DNA of 22,082 nt, taken from the NCBI GenBank assembly GCA_964621645.1, contig CAZUMH010000053.1, positions 1-22,082 of the forward strand. The letters run 5' to 3'. The notes below the pieces were generated by a model. It searched no databases, had not been told where the DNA came from, and was given only the letters and a program-made list of their open reading frames with translations. The DNA is from CAZUMH01 sp964621645. Lineage in GTDB: Bacteria > Zhuqueibacterota > QNDG01 > JAGLOF01. How positions within the stretch are numbered: position 1 is the first letter of the stretch; every line of letters starts with the position of its first letter. Positions 7,455 through 14,688 of the stretch are shown here, piece after piece. Position numbers and translations under genes: made by a program.

Positions 7455-9668
7455 ATGAAACAGAAAAAGACTCTATTAACAATTAGCCTGGTAATTGTTG
7501 TTTTCATATCATTGAGTTTCAACGCATATTCTCAAGAAAGCAATATTTCAAAAATCAAACAAGAAATTGCTGAGAAAGGTATAAAAGAATTTATAAAAAA
7601 AATTGATGAAAGCCCATCTATAAACAAAACTGAAAATATTAAATTGCTGGGAGAGTTAAAAGATTCAGGATTAGTAAAGCCGATTATTGATAAATTTCTG
7701 AAGGATAAATCCGAGAATGAACAGGTTAGAAGTGCAGCAGCTTACGCGTTGGGAGAAATCAACGACCAAAGCGCATTAAAAGCGTTGAGTAAATCGCTTG
7801 GCAAAGATACCAGTGTTATAGTTCGTGTTGAGGCTGCAGTTGCGTTAGGCAAGATTGCATCACCAGATGCTGTTAAACCCCTCACTGAAGCTTTAAAGAA
7901 AGACAAGGATAATAAAGTTAGAGAGATTGCCGCTGTAGCGCTAACTAAAATACGGGATTCTGGTGGAATAAATTCTCTCCTAACAATTTTATCTGGGTCT
8001 TTGAAGGGTGATAAATCAGCAAGAATATATGCAATTCAAGCTCTTGGAATGGCTAAAGAGGTCCGTGCGGTAAAACGACTTAATACTTTGGTCAGTTCTG
8101 GATACAATCGGCCATTAGAAGTTCAAATAGAAGCAGTAAAAGCATTAGGAGAAATAAAAGATCCTTCGTCAATTAGGCCTATTCAAGATGCATTTAAGAG
8201 CAATCAGTTTGATCTACAAAAAGAGGCGGGAAAAGTATTATACAAATATGGTGTAATGAATTTGAGAAATGCGGTCTTCACCAGTAGCTCTGAAAGTGCC
8301 GAAGAAGCAGGGAAGGAAGCACTTGTTAGCATTGGTGCTCCAGCAGTTGAACAACTCTATAGATTTGATCCACTCCTCGATTTTATGATAGAAGCTTTAG
8401 GAGAAATCGGCTCACCAAAGGCAGTTGATTTGCTAATTCAATCGCTAAAGAGTCCGTCTGATTCATACCGAGAGAAAATAGAAGCATCTCTTCTGTTAAT
8501 AGGGGAACCTGTAGTCAGGCCCTTGGCAAAGGTAAGGATGGATGTGGATAATTTTTTATTGGATAGTAAGATAATGAGTTATGAACGAAAAGAGATTTCA
8601 AAAAAGCTTAAGACGGAAATTGACGCAATTTTAGAAAAACTGGATTATACCCCAAGTCAGGATGAGCAGGCGATATATTTTATTATAAATCAAGAACTGG
8701 ATGAGTTGAGAAAGTTGGGGAAATCTGCTATTCAACCCTCATTAGCCCTTTTAAATGACAACGATCCTAAGATTCGTGCTAAGGCAATTACTGCAATGGG
8801 AGAGATAAAAGATCCTAGTTTTGTACAACCTTTAATAAATGCGTTGAAGAATGATGAAAGTTTTAAGGTTCGTATTCAAGCAGCAAAGATCTTAGGTGAA
8901 ATAAAAGATCCGATTTCTATTGAACCGCTAATTTATTCCTTGAAGAACGATTCAAATGATAAGGTTCAGCAGCAAGCAGCAAGTGCTTTAGGAAAAATGA
9001 AGGATAATAGAGCGATCGAGCCGCTCATTTCTGCAGCCAAAGAAGATAGTACGCTTTACAATTCCGCTTTTGGTGCTTTACTAGATATAAATGCCACGAA
9101 TCCTGAAGCTATTAAATTTTATATGGATGCACTTAAATCGCTAAGGGGGTATTCATCTCAACTACTTAGGGCTGCCAATATTATTTTGGATTTAAAAAAT
9201 CCAATATCTCTGGAAGCGCAAAAGCTGGCAAGGAATTATATTGCACAATATACAACTCTCACAGAAATTATGGATTATAACGAGTTTGGGAAACCTGTTT
9301 CATTGATTTTGAAAAATGTGGAAGGAAAAGAAGTAGCAAAAAGGAAGTTTGTTTATAGTCAGTCCAATAGTAATCAAATAACATCCGAAATATTAGAAGA
9401 CCTCACCACAGGGACGGAGATTCATGTAACGAACTACAACAAATCGGGTCAGCCCATAAATCAGAGGTATATGTGTTTTGATAATAAAGGAAATATTATC
9501 AAAAAAGATGGCAAAGTTATACTTTTAAAAAAATCTATTACGCAAAGAAGAACGGAGTTAATAACAACATATAGCCTTGGGTATAAAGAAAGAACAACTT
9601 CAACTCTTTATCCATCTGAAAATGGCCCTCGTCTTACTGGGGTTAAAAATTGTAAATATGTCTGGTAA
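7455..9668 (+). CDS. secreted HEAT-repeat (PBS-lyase-like) protein
   Basis: The protein has 737 residues from the ATG at 7455, chosen because GAGGAGG lies eight bases upstream and MKQKKTLLTISLVIVVF is a proper signal-peptide start; upstream ATGs at 7437 and 7443 overlap the ribosome-binding site. The cleavage site is probably near AYSQ (residue 26). Two blocks of HEAT/PBS-lyase-like repeats follow, about residues 65-260 (AAAYALGEINDQSALKALS type) and 435-540 (AITAMGEIKDPSFVQPLI type), with a divergent helical stretch between. The last 130 residues are beta-rich (NEFGKPVSLIL, DNKGNIIKKDGK). HEAT arrays bind proteins; the partner is unknown. It is the sole gene between attC sites 5 and 6 and is unusually large for a cassette. 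Confidence 0.85.
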   Translation: MKQKKTLLTISLVIVVFISLSFNAYSQESNISKIKQEIAEKGIKEFIKKIDESPSINKTENIKLLGELKDSGLVKPIIDKFLKDKSENEQVRSAAAYALGEINDQSALKALSKSLGKDTSVIVRVEAAVALGKIASPDAVKPLTEALKKDKDNKVREIAAVALTKIRDSGGINSLLTILSGSLKGDKSARIYAIQALGMAKEVRAVKRLNTLVSSGYNRPLEVQIEAVKALGEIKDPSSIRPIQDAFKSNQFDLQKEAGKVLYKYGVMNLRNAVFTSSSESAEEAGKEALVSIGAPAVEQLYRFDPLLDFMIEALGEIGSPKAVDLLIQSLKSPSDSYREKIEASLLLIGEPVVRPLAKVRMDVDNFLLDSKIMSYERKEISKKLKTEIDAILEKLDYTPSQDEQAIYFIINQELDELRKLGKSAIQPSLALLNDNDPKIRAKAITAMGEIKDPSFVQPLINALKNDESFKVRIQAAKILGEIKDPISIEPLIYSLKNDSNDKVQQQAASALGKMKDNRAIEPLISAAKEDSTLYNSAFGALLDINATNPEAIKFYMDALKSLRGYSSQLLRAANIILDLKNPISLEAQKLARNYIAQYTTLTEIMDYNEFGKPVSLILKNVEGKEVAKRKFVYSQSNSNQITSEILEDLTTGTEIHVTNYNKSGQPINQRYMCFDNKGNIIKKDGKVILLKKSITQRRTELITTYSLGYKERTTSTLYPSENGPRLTGVKNCKYVW

Positions 9669-9677
9669 TATAAAATA

Positions 9678-9865
9678 AAATAACCCCAGGCTGCTAAGGA
9701 TCCGGTTCGGTTCTCTTACATTTTACAGTTCGGATTTGGATCCCGATAAATCGGGACCGACCTTGAAAAGAAAAACAGTGCGGACGTTACCGCACGTTCA
9801 GTTTAAATATTTACATGGCTTCGGGACGGCATCAGTTGGCCGCACCTTAGAGCCAAACGTTAGGC
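9678..9865 (+). other. attC site 6 (long, degenerate R'')
   Basis: The R' box GTTAGGC (9859-9865) is clear. The inner GGCTGCTAAGGATCCGG near 9689 pairs with CCGCACCTTAGAGCC near 9840 with one bulged G and a few mismatches. The R'' box AAATAAC (9678-9684) keeps only the AAC. The 188-bp site includes a TCCCGATAAATCGGGA hairpin near 9739. The gap between HEAT and yaiI genes is filled by this site. Confidence 0.6.
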
Positions 9866-9902
9866 AGGCCATCGCGGCATTTTAAGCTTTGACGGAGGGC
9901 CA

Positions 9903-10370
9903 ATGCTCCATATCTATGTCGATGCTGATGCTTGCCCCGTGAAACCGGAGGTTTACCGGGTTGCGAGCAGGTACGGCCTGCGTGTCACTCTGGTGACCAA
10001 CTCGTGGATGAGAGTACCTGACAAACCGTGGATTGCGCTTGAAGTGGTCGGTGACGGATTCGATGCGGCCGACGACTGGATCGTTGAGCGTGTGGAACGG
10101 TACGACATCGTGGTTACCGCTGATATCCCGCTTGCAAGCAGGTGTTTGGCAAAGGGTGCACCCGTTGTTGGACCCACGGGGAAGCCCTTCACTGAATCCA
10201 ACATCGGCGCGGCTGTGGCGACCCGAGATCTGTTGGCTGACCTGCGTGGCGCGGGAGAGAACACGGGCGGTCCTCCACCCATTACAAAGCGCGACCGATC
10301 GCGGTTCCTTCAGAGTCTCGACCAAACGATTCACTCAATTCGACGTGCTGTGCAGTTGGATCAAACCTGA
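9903..10370 (+). CDS. yaiI: YaiI/YqxD family protein (UPF0178, DUF188)
   Basis: A 155-residue protein matching the family along its length: HIYVDADACPVKPEVYRVA (3-21), VTNSWMRVP (30-38), DAADDWIVERVERYDIVVTADIPLASRCLAKGA (56-88, split here into DAADDWIVE and DIVVTADIPLA), PTGKPFTESNIGAA (95-108) and GGPPPITKRDRSRFLQSLD near the C-terminus. The family has a PIN-like fold and no established function. A GGAGG ribosome-binding site lies directly upstream. It is alone between attC sites 6 and 7 and clearly more GC-rich than the AT-rich cassettes beside it, fitting separate acquisition. Other open frames over it on both strands are GC-driven shadows. Confidence 0.93.
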   Translation: MLHIYVDADACPVKPEVYRVASRYGLRVTLVTNSWMRVPDKPWIALEVVGDGFDAADDWIVERVERYDIVVTADIPLASRCLAKGAPVVGPTGKPFTESNIGAAVATRDLLADLRGAGENTGGPPPITKRDRSRFLQSLDQTIHSIRRAVQLDQT

Positions 10371-10422
10371 AAAACGACAGCGCCACTTCCGCAGCGGAAA
10401 TATCGGAAAGTAAACTGGTTAT

Positions 10423-10557
10423 GCCTGACAAAACCGTTAAGCGGCCCCCAACTCGCGGCGCGCGCATTGCATGCCGGCCTGAAGGCCGCCCATAATGTCC
10501 TCACCCCGTCCGGCCCAAGGGCCGGAACGTTGGGTCCGCTTACCGTTGGCGTTAGCG
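10423..10557 (+). other. attC site 7
   Basis: The inner AAGCGGCCCCCAAC near 10439 pairs with GTTGGGTCCGCTT near 10529. The R'' box GCCTGAC (10423-10429) has one deviation from consensus, and the R' box is GTTAGCG (10551-10557), with GTTGGCG at 10545 as an alternative. The middle is filled by GC-rich hairpins such as GGCCTGAAGGCC and CGGCCCAAGGGCCG. The site is 135 bp long. Confidence 0.68.
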
Positions 10558-10631
10558 CCATAAATAAAACTTGACATTTAGAAGATAAAACATTAAAGCA
10601 TGACAAATAGTCATCCCTGGAGGATCTATAA

Positions 10632-10709
10632 ATGTCAAATGCAAAAGTAACAATTTCTATTGATTATCGACTATTGAAAAAAGTAGATCTTCTTGTCAGA
10701 GAAATATAA
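10632..10709 (+). pseudogene. ribbon-helix-helix antitoxin, truncated after 25 residues
   Basis: A good GGAGG ribosome-binding site precedes an ATG that encodes MSNAKVTISIDYRLLKKVDL followed by LVREI and a stop. The start (KVTISID, then LLKKVDLLV) is the beta-strand and first helix of MetJ/Arc/CopG-type antitoxins, but the second helix that completes the DNA-binding dimer is missing. The sequence changes character right at the stop, 16 bases before the next gene. It looks like the 5' end of a cassette cut by recombination or deletion. The intact 5' part, beginning just after attC site 7, supports a normal cassette start. Confidence 0.65.
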
Positions 10710-10724
10710 CTCAAAGGCCGATCC

Positions 10725-11849
10725 ATGGACAGACGAAGCTTTTTTAAAGATTTTGGCAGGAAATCCCTGGGAATTGCCGGATCTCTCACTGTTCTGAATC
10801 AGCTTCAGTGCAAATCCCTTTATACCCATCACACAACAAAAAACTGGGTCTGGATTGGACCGGATACGCGAAGTTCTGATGATCAGTGGCATCAGCGTTT
10901 CGAACGCCTGCGGGAAGCCGGATTCCACGCTGTTTTACCGGAAATAGTCACCGGGCAATATGCTTTTTTCGGGGACACCCGTCTGCCTGTCAAGGCCCGG
11001 TGGCTGGAGCGATTGATTCCCATTGCCCGGGCCCATGATCTTGAAATTCATGCCTGGATGGTGTGCATGCTGTGCGGTTATGATTCAGTAATGAAAGATC
11101 ATCCGGACTGGTACAATGTGAACCGGCTGGAACAATCCTCCCTCACCCACCCGGCGTATGTGGATTATTATAAATTTCTGTGCCCATCCAGGGAAGGCGT
11201 GCATGATTTCTTAAAAACGACGGTACATGAACTCTCTCAGTATGGTCTGGATGGCGTACATTTTGATTATATACGCTACCCGGATGTCATTCTTGCCCAA
11301 GGTCTATGGGAAAAATACCATATTGTTCAGGACAAGGAATATCCCCAATACGACTATTGTTACTGTGACACCTGCCGCTCCAAATTCAAGTCTCTGACGG
11401 GCATCGATCCTTTACTGGATATTGAAGATCCTTCCACACATCGGGCATGGATTGATTTCCGGCAAAATCAAATCACCGACTTGGTGAACAACACATTGAT
11501 TCCGGAAGCAAAAAAGTACGATAAAATAACCACAGCAGCCGTATTCCCTAATTGGAAAGCCGTGCGCCAGCATTGGCACGTGTGGAAACTGGATGCGGTG
11601 ATCCCCATGCTTTACAACAAGTTCTACCTGGCCGACGCGGAATGGATCAAACAGGAATGCATCAAAGGATTGAAACTTCTCGAGTATCATAAGAATCTGT
11701 ACAGCGGTATTATGGTCGATACACCGGAAAACATGAAAACGTATGTGAGCAAATCTCTGGAAGGCGGCGCCAAAGGCGTTTCCGTCTTTTCATTTAAGGA
11801 CCTGAAGGAAGAGCATCTTCACGCCATCTCCCCTCTTTTAAAAGGATAA
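10725..11849 (+). CDS. glycoside hydrolase-like protein (GHL10/DUF187 type), Tat signal
   Basis: The 374 residues open with a twin-arginine signal (MDRRSFFKDFGRKSLGIAGS, with Cys at about residue 29 that could serve in a lipobox). The rest is a TIM-barrel-like domain: WVWIGPDTRS (42-51), GFHAVLPEI (66-74), EIHAWMVCM (107-115), YGLDGVHFDYIRYPD (173-187), an insert with CYCDTC (about 212-217), TAAVFPNW and LDAVIPMLYNKFY. The DGxHFDYIRYP motif is typical of the GHL10 family of putative glycoside hydrolases. It probably acts on a polysaccharide outside the cytoplasm. A modest AAAGG ribosome-binding site is eight bases upstream. It sits at the cassette break and has no attC of its own, suggesting a separate insertion or original chromosomal gene. 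Confidence 0.85.
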   Translation: MDRRSFFKDFGRKSLGIAGSLTVLNQLQCKSLYTHHTTKNWVWIGPDTRSSDDQWHQRFERLREAGFHAVLPEIVTGQYAFFGDTRLPVKARWLERLIPIARAHDLEIHAWMVCMLCGYDSVMKDHPDWYNVNRLEQSSLTHPAYVDYYKFLCPSREGVHDFLKTTVHELSQYGLDGVHFDYIRYPDVILAQGLWEKYHIVQDKEYPQYDYCYCDTCRSKFKSLTGIDPLLDIEDPSTHRAWIDFRQNQITDLVNNTLIPEAKKYDKITTAAVFPNWKAVRQHWHVWKLDAVIPMLYNKFYLADAEWIKQECIKGLKLLEYHKNLYSGIMVDTPENMKTYVSKSLEGGAKGVSVFSFKDLKEEHLHAISPLLKG

Positions 11850-12080
11850 TCCCATGCACTACTGTTCAATTAGTGTTTTATCTTCCCGTCTGGTTACCGC
11901 GGACGGGCGGCCATCCCAACATATAATAAAAATGGCATCCTATGGCACGACTCCCGGTTTAACCCGTTCCGGCACAAGATCTTGAGGTCGTGAAGAATAC
12001 GGCTGAAGACGGGCTGCGGGTCCATTCAGCCGCACTGATAAAATTCCCTTGCATTTTATTGATGATTTTTTTACAATACC
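11850..12080. other. intergenic stretch without recognised gene
   Basis: No supported gene. There are two weak hairpins, CCCGTC/GACGGG (11885-11907) and CGGCTGAA/TTCAGCCG (12000-12032), without a following T-run. This stretch leads into the debris region that continues to 12448. Confidence 0.4.
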
Positions 12081-12317
12081 TCATTGAATATAATCACCTC
12101 TTATTCTCATTTTCAACCTGTTTTGCTGTGTGTTAAGAGAGAGGCATACGGTAATTACTTTAGGATATGTTTCTGTTTGACTGGATGCGGTTTTGTTCAA
12201 GGAATGAATGTATGCTCCACTCACCCCATATTCGCTCTCAATTCCCGATGCTATTGTAACTGATACGGTATAGTCTGCTTGCGAAAGATACCTTGATTCT
12301 TCCGCATAAAAGGACAA
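12081..12317 (-). CDS. short uncharacterised ORF, doubtful
   Basis: A 78-codon frame that starts at TTG immediately after an in-frame stop and lacks a clear ribosome-binding site. The product (MSFYAEESRYLSQADY at the N-terminus, NRLKMRIRGDYIQ at the end) is Ser/Thr rich and not recognised. It lies in the disordered region between the hydrolase gene and the ZIP gene, on the opposite strand to its neighbours. It may be a fragment of a larger gene or chance coding. Low confidence. Confidence 0.25.
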   Translation of the reverse strand: MSFYAEESRYLSQADYTVSVTIASGIESEYGVSGAYIHSLNKTASSQTETYPKVITVCLSLNTQQNRLKMRIRGDYIQ

Positions 12318-12447
12318 TCAAATTAAAGCATTGGTTTTAACTGAAAAAATTATTGAAGAGTGAAATAGAATTATTCCTGATATTAGAAACTTTAAGAAAA
12401 TTGTTTGTATGAGTATGGCAGATAATATACTATTGGCAATAAACTAA
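12310..12447 (+). pseudogene. C-terminal gene remnant, possibly PIN-type toxin
   Basis: An in-frame stretch reads IKALVLTEKIIEE, then a TGA stop at 12361 (one base from Trp), then NRIIPDIRNFKKIV and CMSMADNILLAIN before TAA two bases ahead of the ZIP start. The segment keeps protein-like composition across the stop. The MSMADNILLA part recalls the SLADAIIAA motif of VapC PIN-domain toxins, but that is a guess by eye. It has no start and a nonsense codon, so it would be a dead fragment. It may be the far end of the same toxin-antitoxin cassette whose antitoxin start lies at 10632. Confidence 0.3.
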
Positions 12448-12448
12448 A

Positions 12449-13153
12449 ATGATAGAAATTATTCTTTATTCTCTAATAGCTGGAATTACAATATATTTCG
12501 GCGGGCTTTTAGCCAGAGTCTTTGAAAAATATTTCAAACGAACAGTAGAATCTTATATTCTCCATTCCTCAGTGGCTTTTGGAGGAGGAATACTTATTGC
12601 CGCTGTTTCTTTTGTTCTTGTTCCTAAAGGAATTGAAATATTTTCTGTTTCAGGATTTTCGATTATCTTTTTATCCGGGGCCGTTAGTTTTTCCTTTCTA
12701 GATAAAATCATGGAAAAAAATGGTGGGCTTCTGGCTCAAACTATGGCTATGCTTATGGATTTTATTCCTGAATCGCTAGCCTTAGGAGCTATTTTTGTTT
12801 ACAATCATAATTTAGGGATTTTGTTGGCCTTTTTCATATGTCTACAAAATTTACCAGAGTCATTCAACGCTTATTTTGATCTTAGAAAAAGTAATTATCC
12901 CCCCAAAAATATTTTAGCTTTATTTTTTATACTTAGTTTTTTAGGTATTTTTTGTGCCCTTATTGGGAAAACTTTTCTGATCAATCAAATTAAACTTACC
13001 AACGCGGTAATGTTATTCTCCGGTGGAGGTATTCTATATTTAATATTTCAAGATATTGCTCCTTCATCAAAAATAATAAATCATTGGGGGCCTGCTCTTG
13101 GAGCAACTTTAGGCTTTCTTATAGGAATGGTCGGAACAAAACTATTTGGGTAA
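12449..13153 (+). CDS. ZIP-family metal transporter-like membrane protein
   Basis: A 234-residue, highly hydrophobic protein with about eight membrane segments. It shows SSVAFGGGILIAAVSF (39-54), MDFIPESLALGAIF (about 108-121) and LQNLPESFNAY (about 132-142). The last two take the places of the ZIP HxxPEG motifs in helices 4 and 5, and the end has LFSGGGILYLIFQDIAP. ZIP proteins move Zn or other divalent metals into the cytoplasm. The usual His of the helix-4 HNxPEG motif is absent here (DFIPES, NLPES), so substrate or activity may differ. The ATG follows two bases after an upstream remnant without a good ribosome-binding site. An attC follows, making it a cassette gene. Confidence 0.75.
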   Translation: MIEIILYSLIAGITIYFGGLLARVFEKYFKRTVESYILHSSVAFGGGILIAAVSFVLVPKGIEIFSVSGFSIIFLSGAVSFSFLDKIMEKNGGLLAQTMAMLMDFIPESLALGAIFVYNHNLGILLAFFICLQNLPESFNAYFDLRKSNYPPKNILALFFILSFLGIFCALIGKTFLINQIKLTNAVMLFSGGGILYLIFQDIAPSSKIINHWGPALGATLGFLIGMVGTKLFG

Positions 13154-13165
13154 AGAAAAAACCGT

Positions 13166-13231
13166 TGCTAACAACTCATTCCACCTAACCCAAAAGCGGC
13201 ACTTTTGTTCAGGTGAATTCGGATGTTATAC
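13166..13231 (+). other. attC site 8 (short)
   Basis: The R'' box TGCTAAC (13166-13172) and R' box GTTATAC (13225-13231) bound a 66-bp site. The inner ATTCCACCT pairs with AGGTGAAT with one bulged C, and the tip is AAAAG/CTTTT. This short form differs from the 120-190 bp sites farther left. Confidence 0.75.
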
Positions 13232-13278
13232 GAAATAAATATTACTATCTAACCACCATTTAAAAAAGCAAGGTTAAA

Positions 13279-14439
13279 ATGTCTGCTGATAAAAATCAAT
13301 ATTCAAAAGTAAGAGTTGAAAACGAAACAAATAAAATAATCGTGCCAATTACATCTTCTTCAAAACCAGAAGTAGATAAAAGTCTACAGATAAAATGGCA
13401 AAAGATACTTGATTTAATCGCGGAAATCTTAAATGTCCCGTCAGCATTGATCATGAAATTAAACAATAATAATATTAACGTTTATTTAAGCAGCCATACA
13501 AAAGGGAATCCATATAAGGAAAAAGATACTGAAGAGTTAGGGCTTGGTTTATATTGTGAAACAGTAGTTGGCAAACGCGATGAACTACTTGTTCCAAACG
13601 CACTAAAATCAGAGTATTGGAAAAATAATCCCGATATCAAGTTGGGTATGATTTCATATTTAGGATTACCAGTAGTATGGAATGATGGTGAAATATTTGG
13701 CACGTTTTGTGTCCTGGATGACAAAGAGAATCAATTCTCAAAGCAATATAAAGATATCTTGTATCAGTTTAGAAATTTAATTGAATCAGATTTAAATCAA
13801 TTAACTCTTTATGCAGAATTAAAGGATAAACTTTCAAATACTGATTTGATAATTCGAGAAGCACACCATAGAATTAAGAACCACTTTAATGTATTAATAA
13901 GTTCTATTCGTCTGCAATCAAGGAACATAAATAATGAGACTGAATTTCAAAGTGTTTTAGATGATATAACTAATCGGATCAAAGCAATTTCTCTTATTCA
14001 TGAAAAGCTTTATAAGTCTTCGAATATATCAAATATTTCAATAAAAATATACATAACTGAATTATGTAAGCACATTCTTTCCAATCTTGCTGAAAGTAAA
14101 ATAGATTTAATTATTAAATCGGATGATATAATTGTGAATCAGGATTTGTCTCTTCATATTGGTTTAATTATCACTGAACTTGTTACAAACTCAACCAAAC
14201 ATGCTTTTAATACAATCGTAAATCCAAGTATTAAAATTCAAATAAACTCAACTTCTTCAAACCGATTGTCAATACTTTACTCAGATAACGGGATTGGCCT
14301 TCCTCCAGGATTTGACATCGAATCTATCGATTCCTTTGGCATGTTAATAGTTAACTCACTAATTAAACAACTGGATAGTACAATGAAGATTACAAATAAA
14401 CAAGGTTTTACATGCAAATTCAGTTTCCATCTTCAATAA
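13279..14439 (+). CDS. cytosolic GAF-HisKA_2 sensor histidine kinase
   Basis: A 386-residue protein without membrane segments. Residues about 38-172 form a GAF domain (GLGLYCETVVGKRDELLVPN, LGLPVVWNDGEIFGTFCVLDD). Residues 190-265 are the HisKA_2 dimerisation domain with EAHHRIKNHFNVLISSIRLQ; His196 is the likely phosphate acceptor. The ATPase core has an N-box ITELVTNSTKHAF (Asn304), G1 DNGIGLP (Asp336) and G2 SFGMLIV. All key residues are present, so it should be active and sense an internal signal. It follows attC site 8 and precedes a cut attC, so it came as a cassette; a complete sensor kinase is an unusual cargo. The response-regulator gene 250 bases downstream is a candidate but unproven partner. 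Confidence 0.93.
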   Translation: MSADKNQYSKVRVENETNKIIVPITSSSKPEVDKSLQIKWQKILDLIAEILNVPSALIMKLNNNNINVYLSSHTKGNPYKEKDTEELGLGLYCETVVGKRDELLVPNALKSEYWKNNPDIKLGMISYLGLPVVWNDGEIFGTFCVLDDKENQFSKQYKDILYQFRNLIESDLNQLTLYAELKDKLSNTDLIIREAHHRIKNHFNVLISSIRLQSRNINNETEFQSVLDDITNRIKAISLIHEKLYKSSNISNISIKIYITELCKHILSNLAESKIDLIIKSDDIIVNQDLSLHIGLIITELVTNSTKHAFNTIVNPSIKIQINSTSSNRLSILYSDNGIGLPPGFDIESIDSFGMLIVNSLIKQLDSTMKITNKQGFTCKFSFHLQ

Positions 14440-14463
14440 TTCAAATACAGACAATCGGATAAT

Positions 14464-14470
14464 ATCTAAC
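14464..14470 (+). other. attC remnant (R'' end only)
   Basis: ATCTAAC stands 24 bases after the kinase stop and is followed by TGCTATGGATGCGGCCGGG, which resembles an L'' arm. No matching GTTRRRY box or L' arm occurs in the next 200 bases. It looks like the first part of the kinase cassette's attC, with the rest lost at the array edge. Confidence 0.45.
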
Positions 14471-14517
14471 TGCTATGGATGCGGCCGGGTTGGTTCTTTT
14501 TCATTTTTCAATTCCGC

Positions 14518-14541
14518 TTTGGACGGCTTTCGCCGTTCAAA
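14518..14541. repeat. 10-bp-stem hairpin
   Basis: TTTGGACGGC and GCCGTTCAAA form a ten-pair stem (one G-T pair) with a four-base TTTC loop. No T-run follows on either strand, so it is not an obvious terminator. It lies at the junction where the cassette array gives way to non-cassette DNA. Confidence 0.55.
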
Positions 14542-14688
14542 ACGCGCATTCACACTGCGGAAGAGCAAACAGCCGCTGGAATGATTACCCTTTCCCTGGT
14601 AGGATGGAAACCGATCAGGCGCGCCGGTGAAAGCGCCGCACAAGATACGTTCAGATCCTGGGATTTTAATAGGATGGAGGTATACTAT

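Larger units (their letters stand above)
2..14470 (+). mobile_element. integron gene-cassette array (integrase not in window)
   Basis: Eight attC-like sites plus one cut site, all in the same orientation, separate single genes or small gene groups of very different composition and function. Each site starts with an RYYYAAC-type box, ends with a GTTRRRY-type box and has complementary inner boxes with extra unpaired bases. Site lengths run from 66 to 188 bp, as in chromosomal integrons of environmental bacteria. Since attC sits 3' of its cassette gene, the attI/intI platform would lie to the left of position 1. The array is broken between about 10710 and 12310, where a non-cassette segment lies between fragments, and it ends at a cut site near 14470. 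No integron integrase ORF is present, so this could be an internal array segment or a gene-cassette cluster lacking an integrase (CALIN). Confidence 0.82.

Noticed and set aside
10571..10599. TTGACA with a -10-like TAAAGC ahead of the truncated antitoxin
   Set aside because: The -35 is perfect but the -10 at 17 bases is poor, so I did not list it as a promoter.
9882..10606. Several open frames on both strands over yaiI and attC 7
   Set aside because: They are shadows of GC-rich sequence; only the YaiI frame has family motifs and a ribosome-binding site.
14518..14541. Hairpin as transcription terminator or missing half of attC
   Set aside because: No T-run on either strand, and it has no GTTRRRY box or pairing with the R'' arm at 14464.
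14479..14688. N-terminal 70-residue extension of the response regulator
   Set aside because: No ribosome-binding site; the sequence crosses the cut attC and a hairpin. The ATG at 14689 has a strong ribosome-binding site and gives the usual length.
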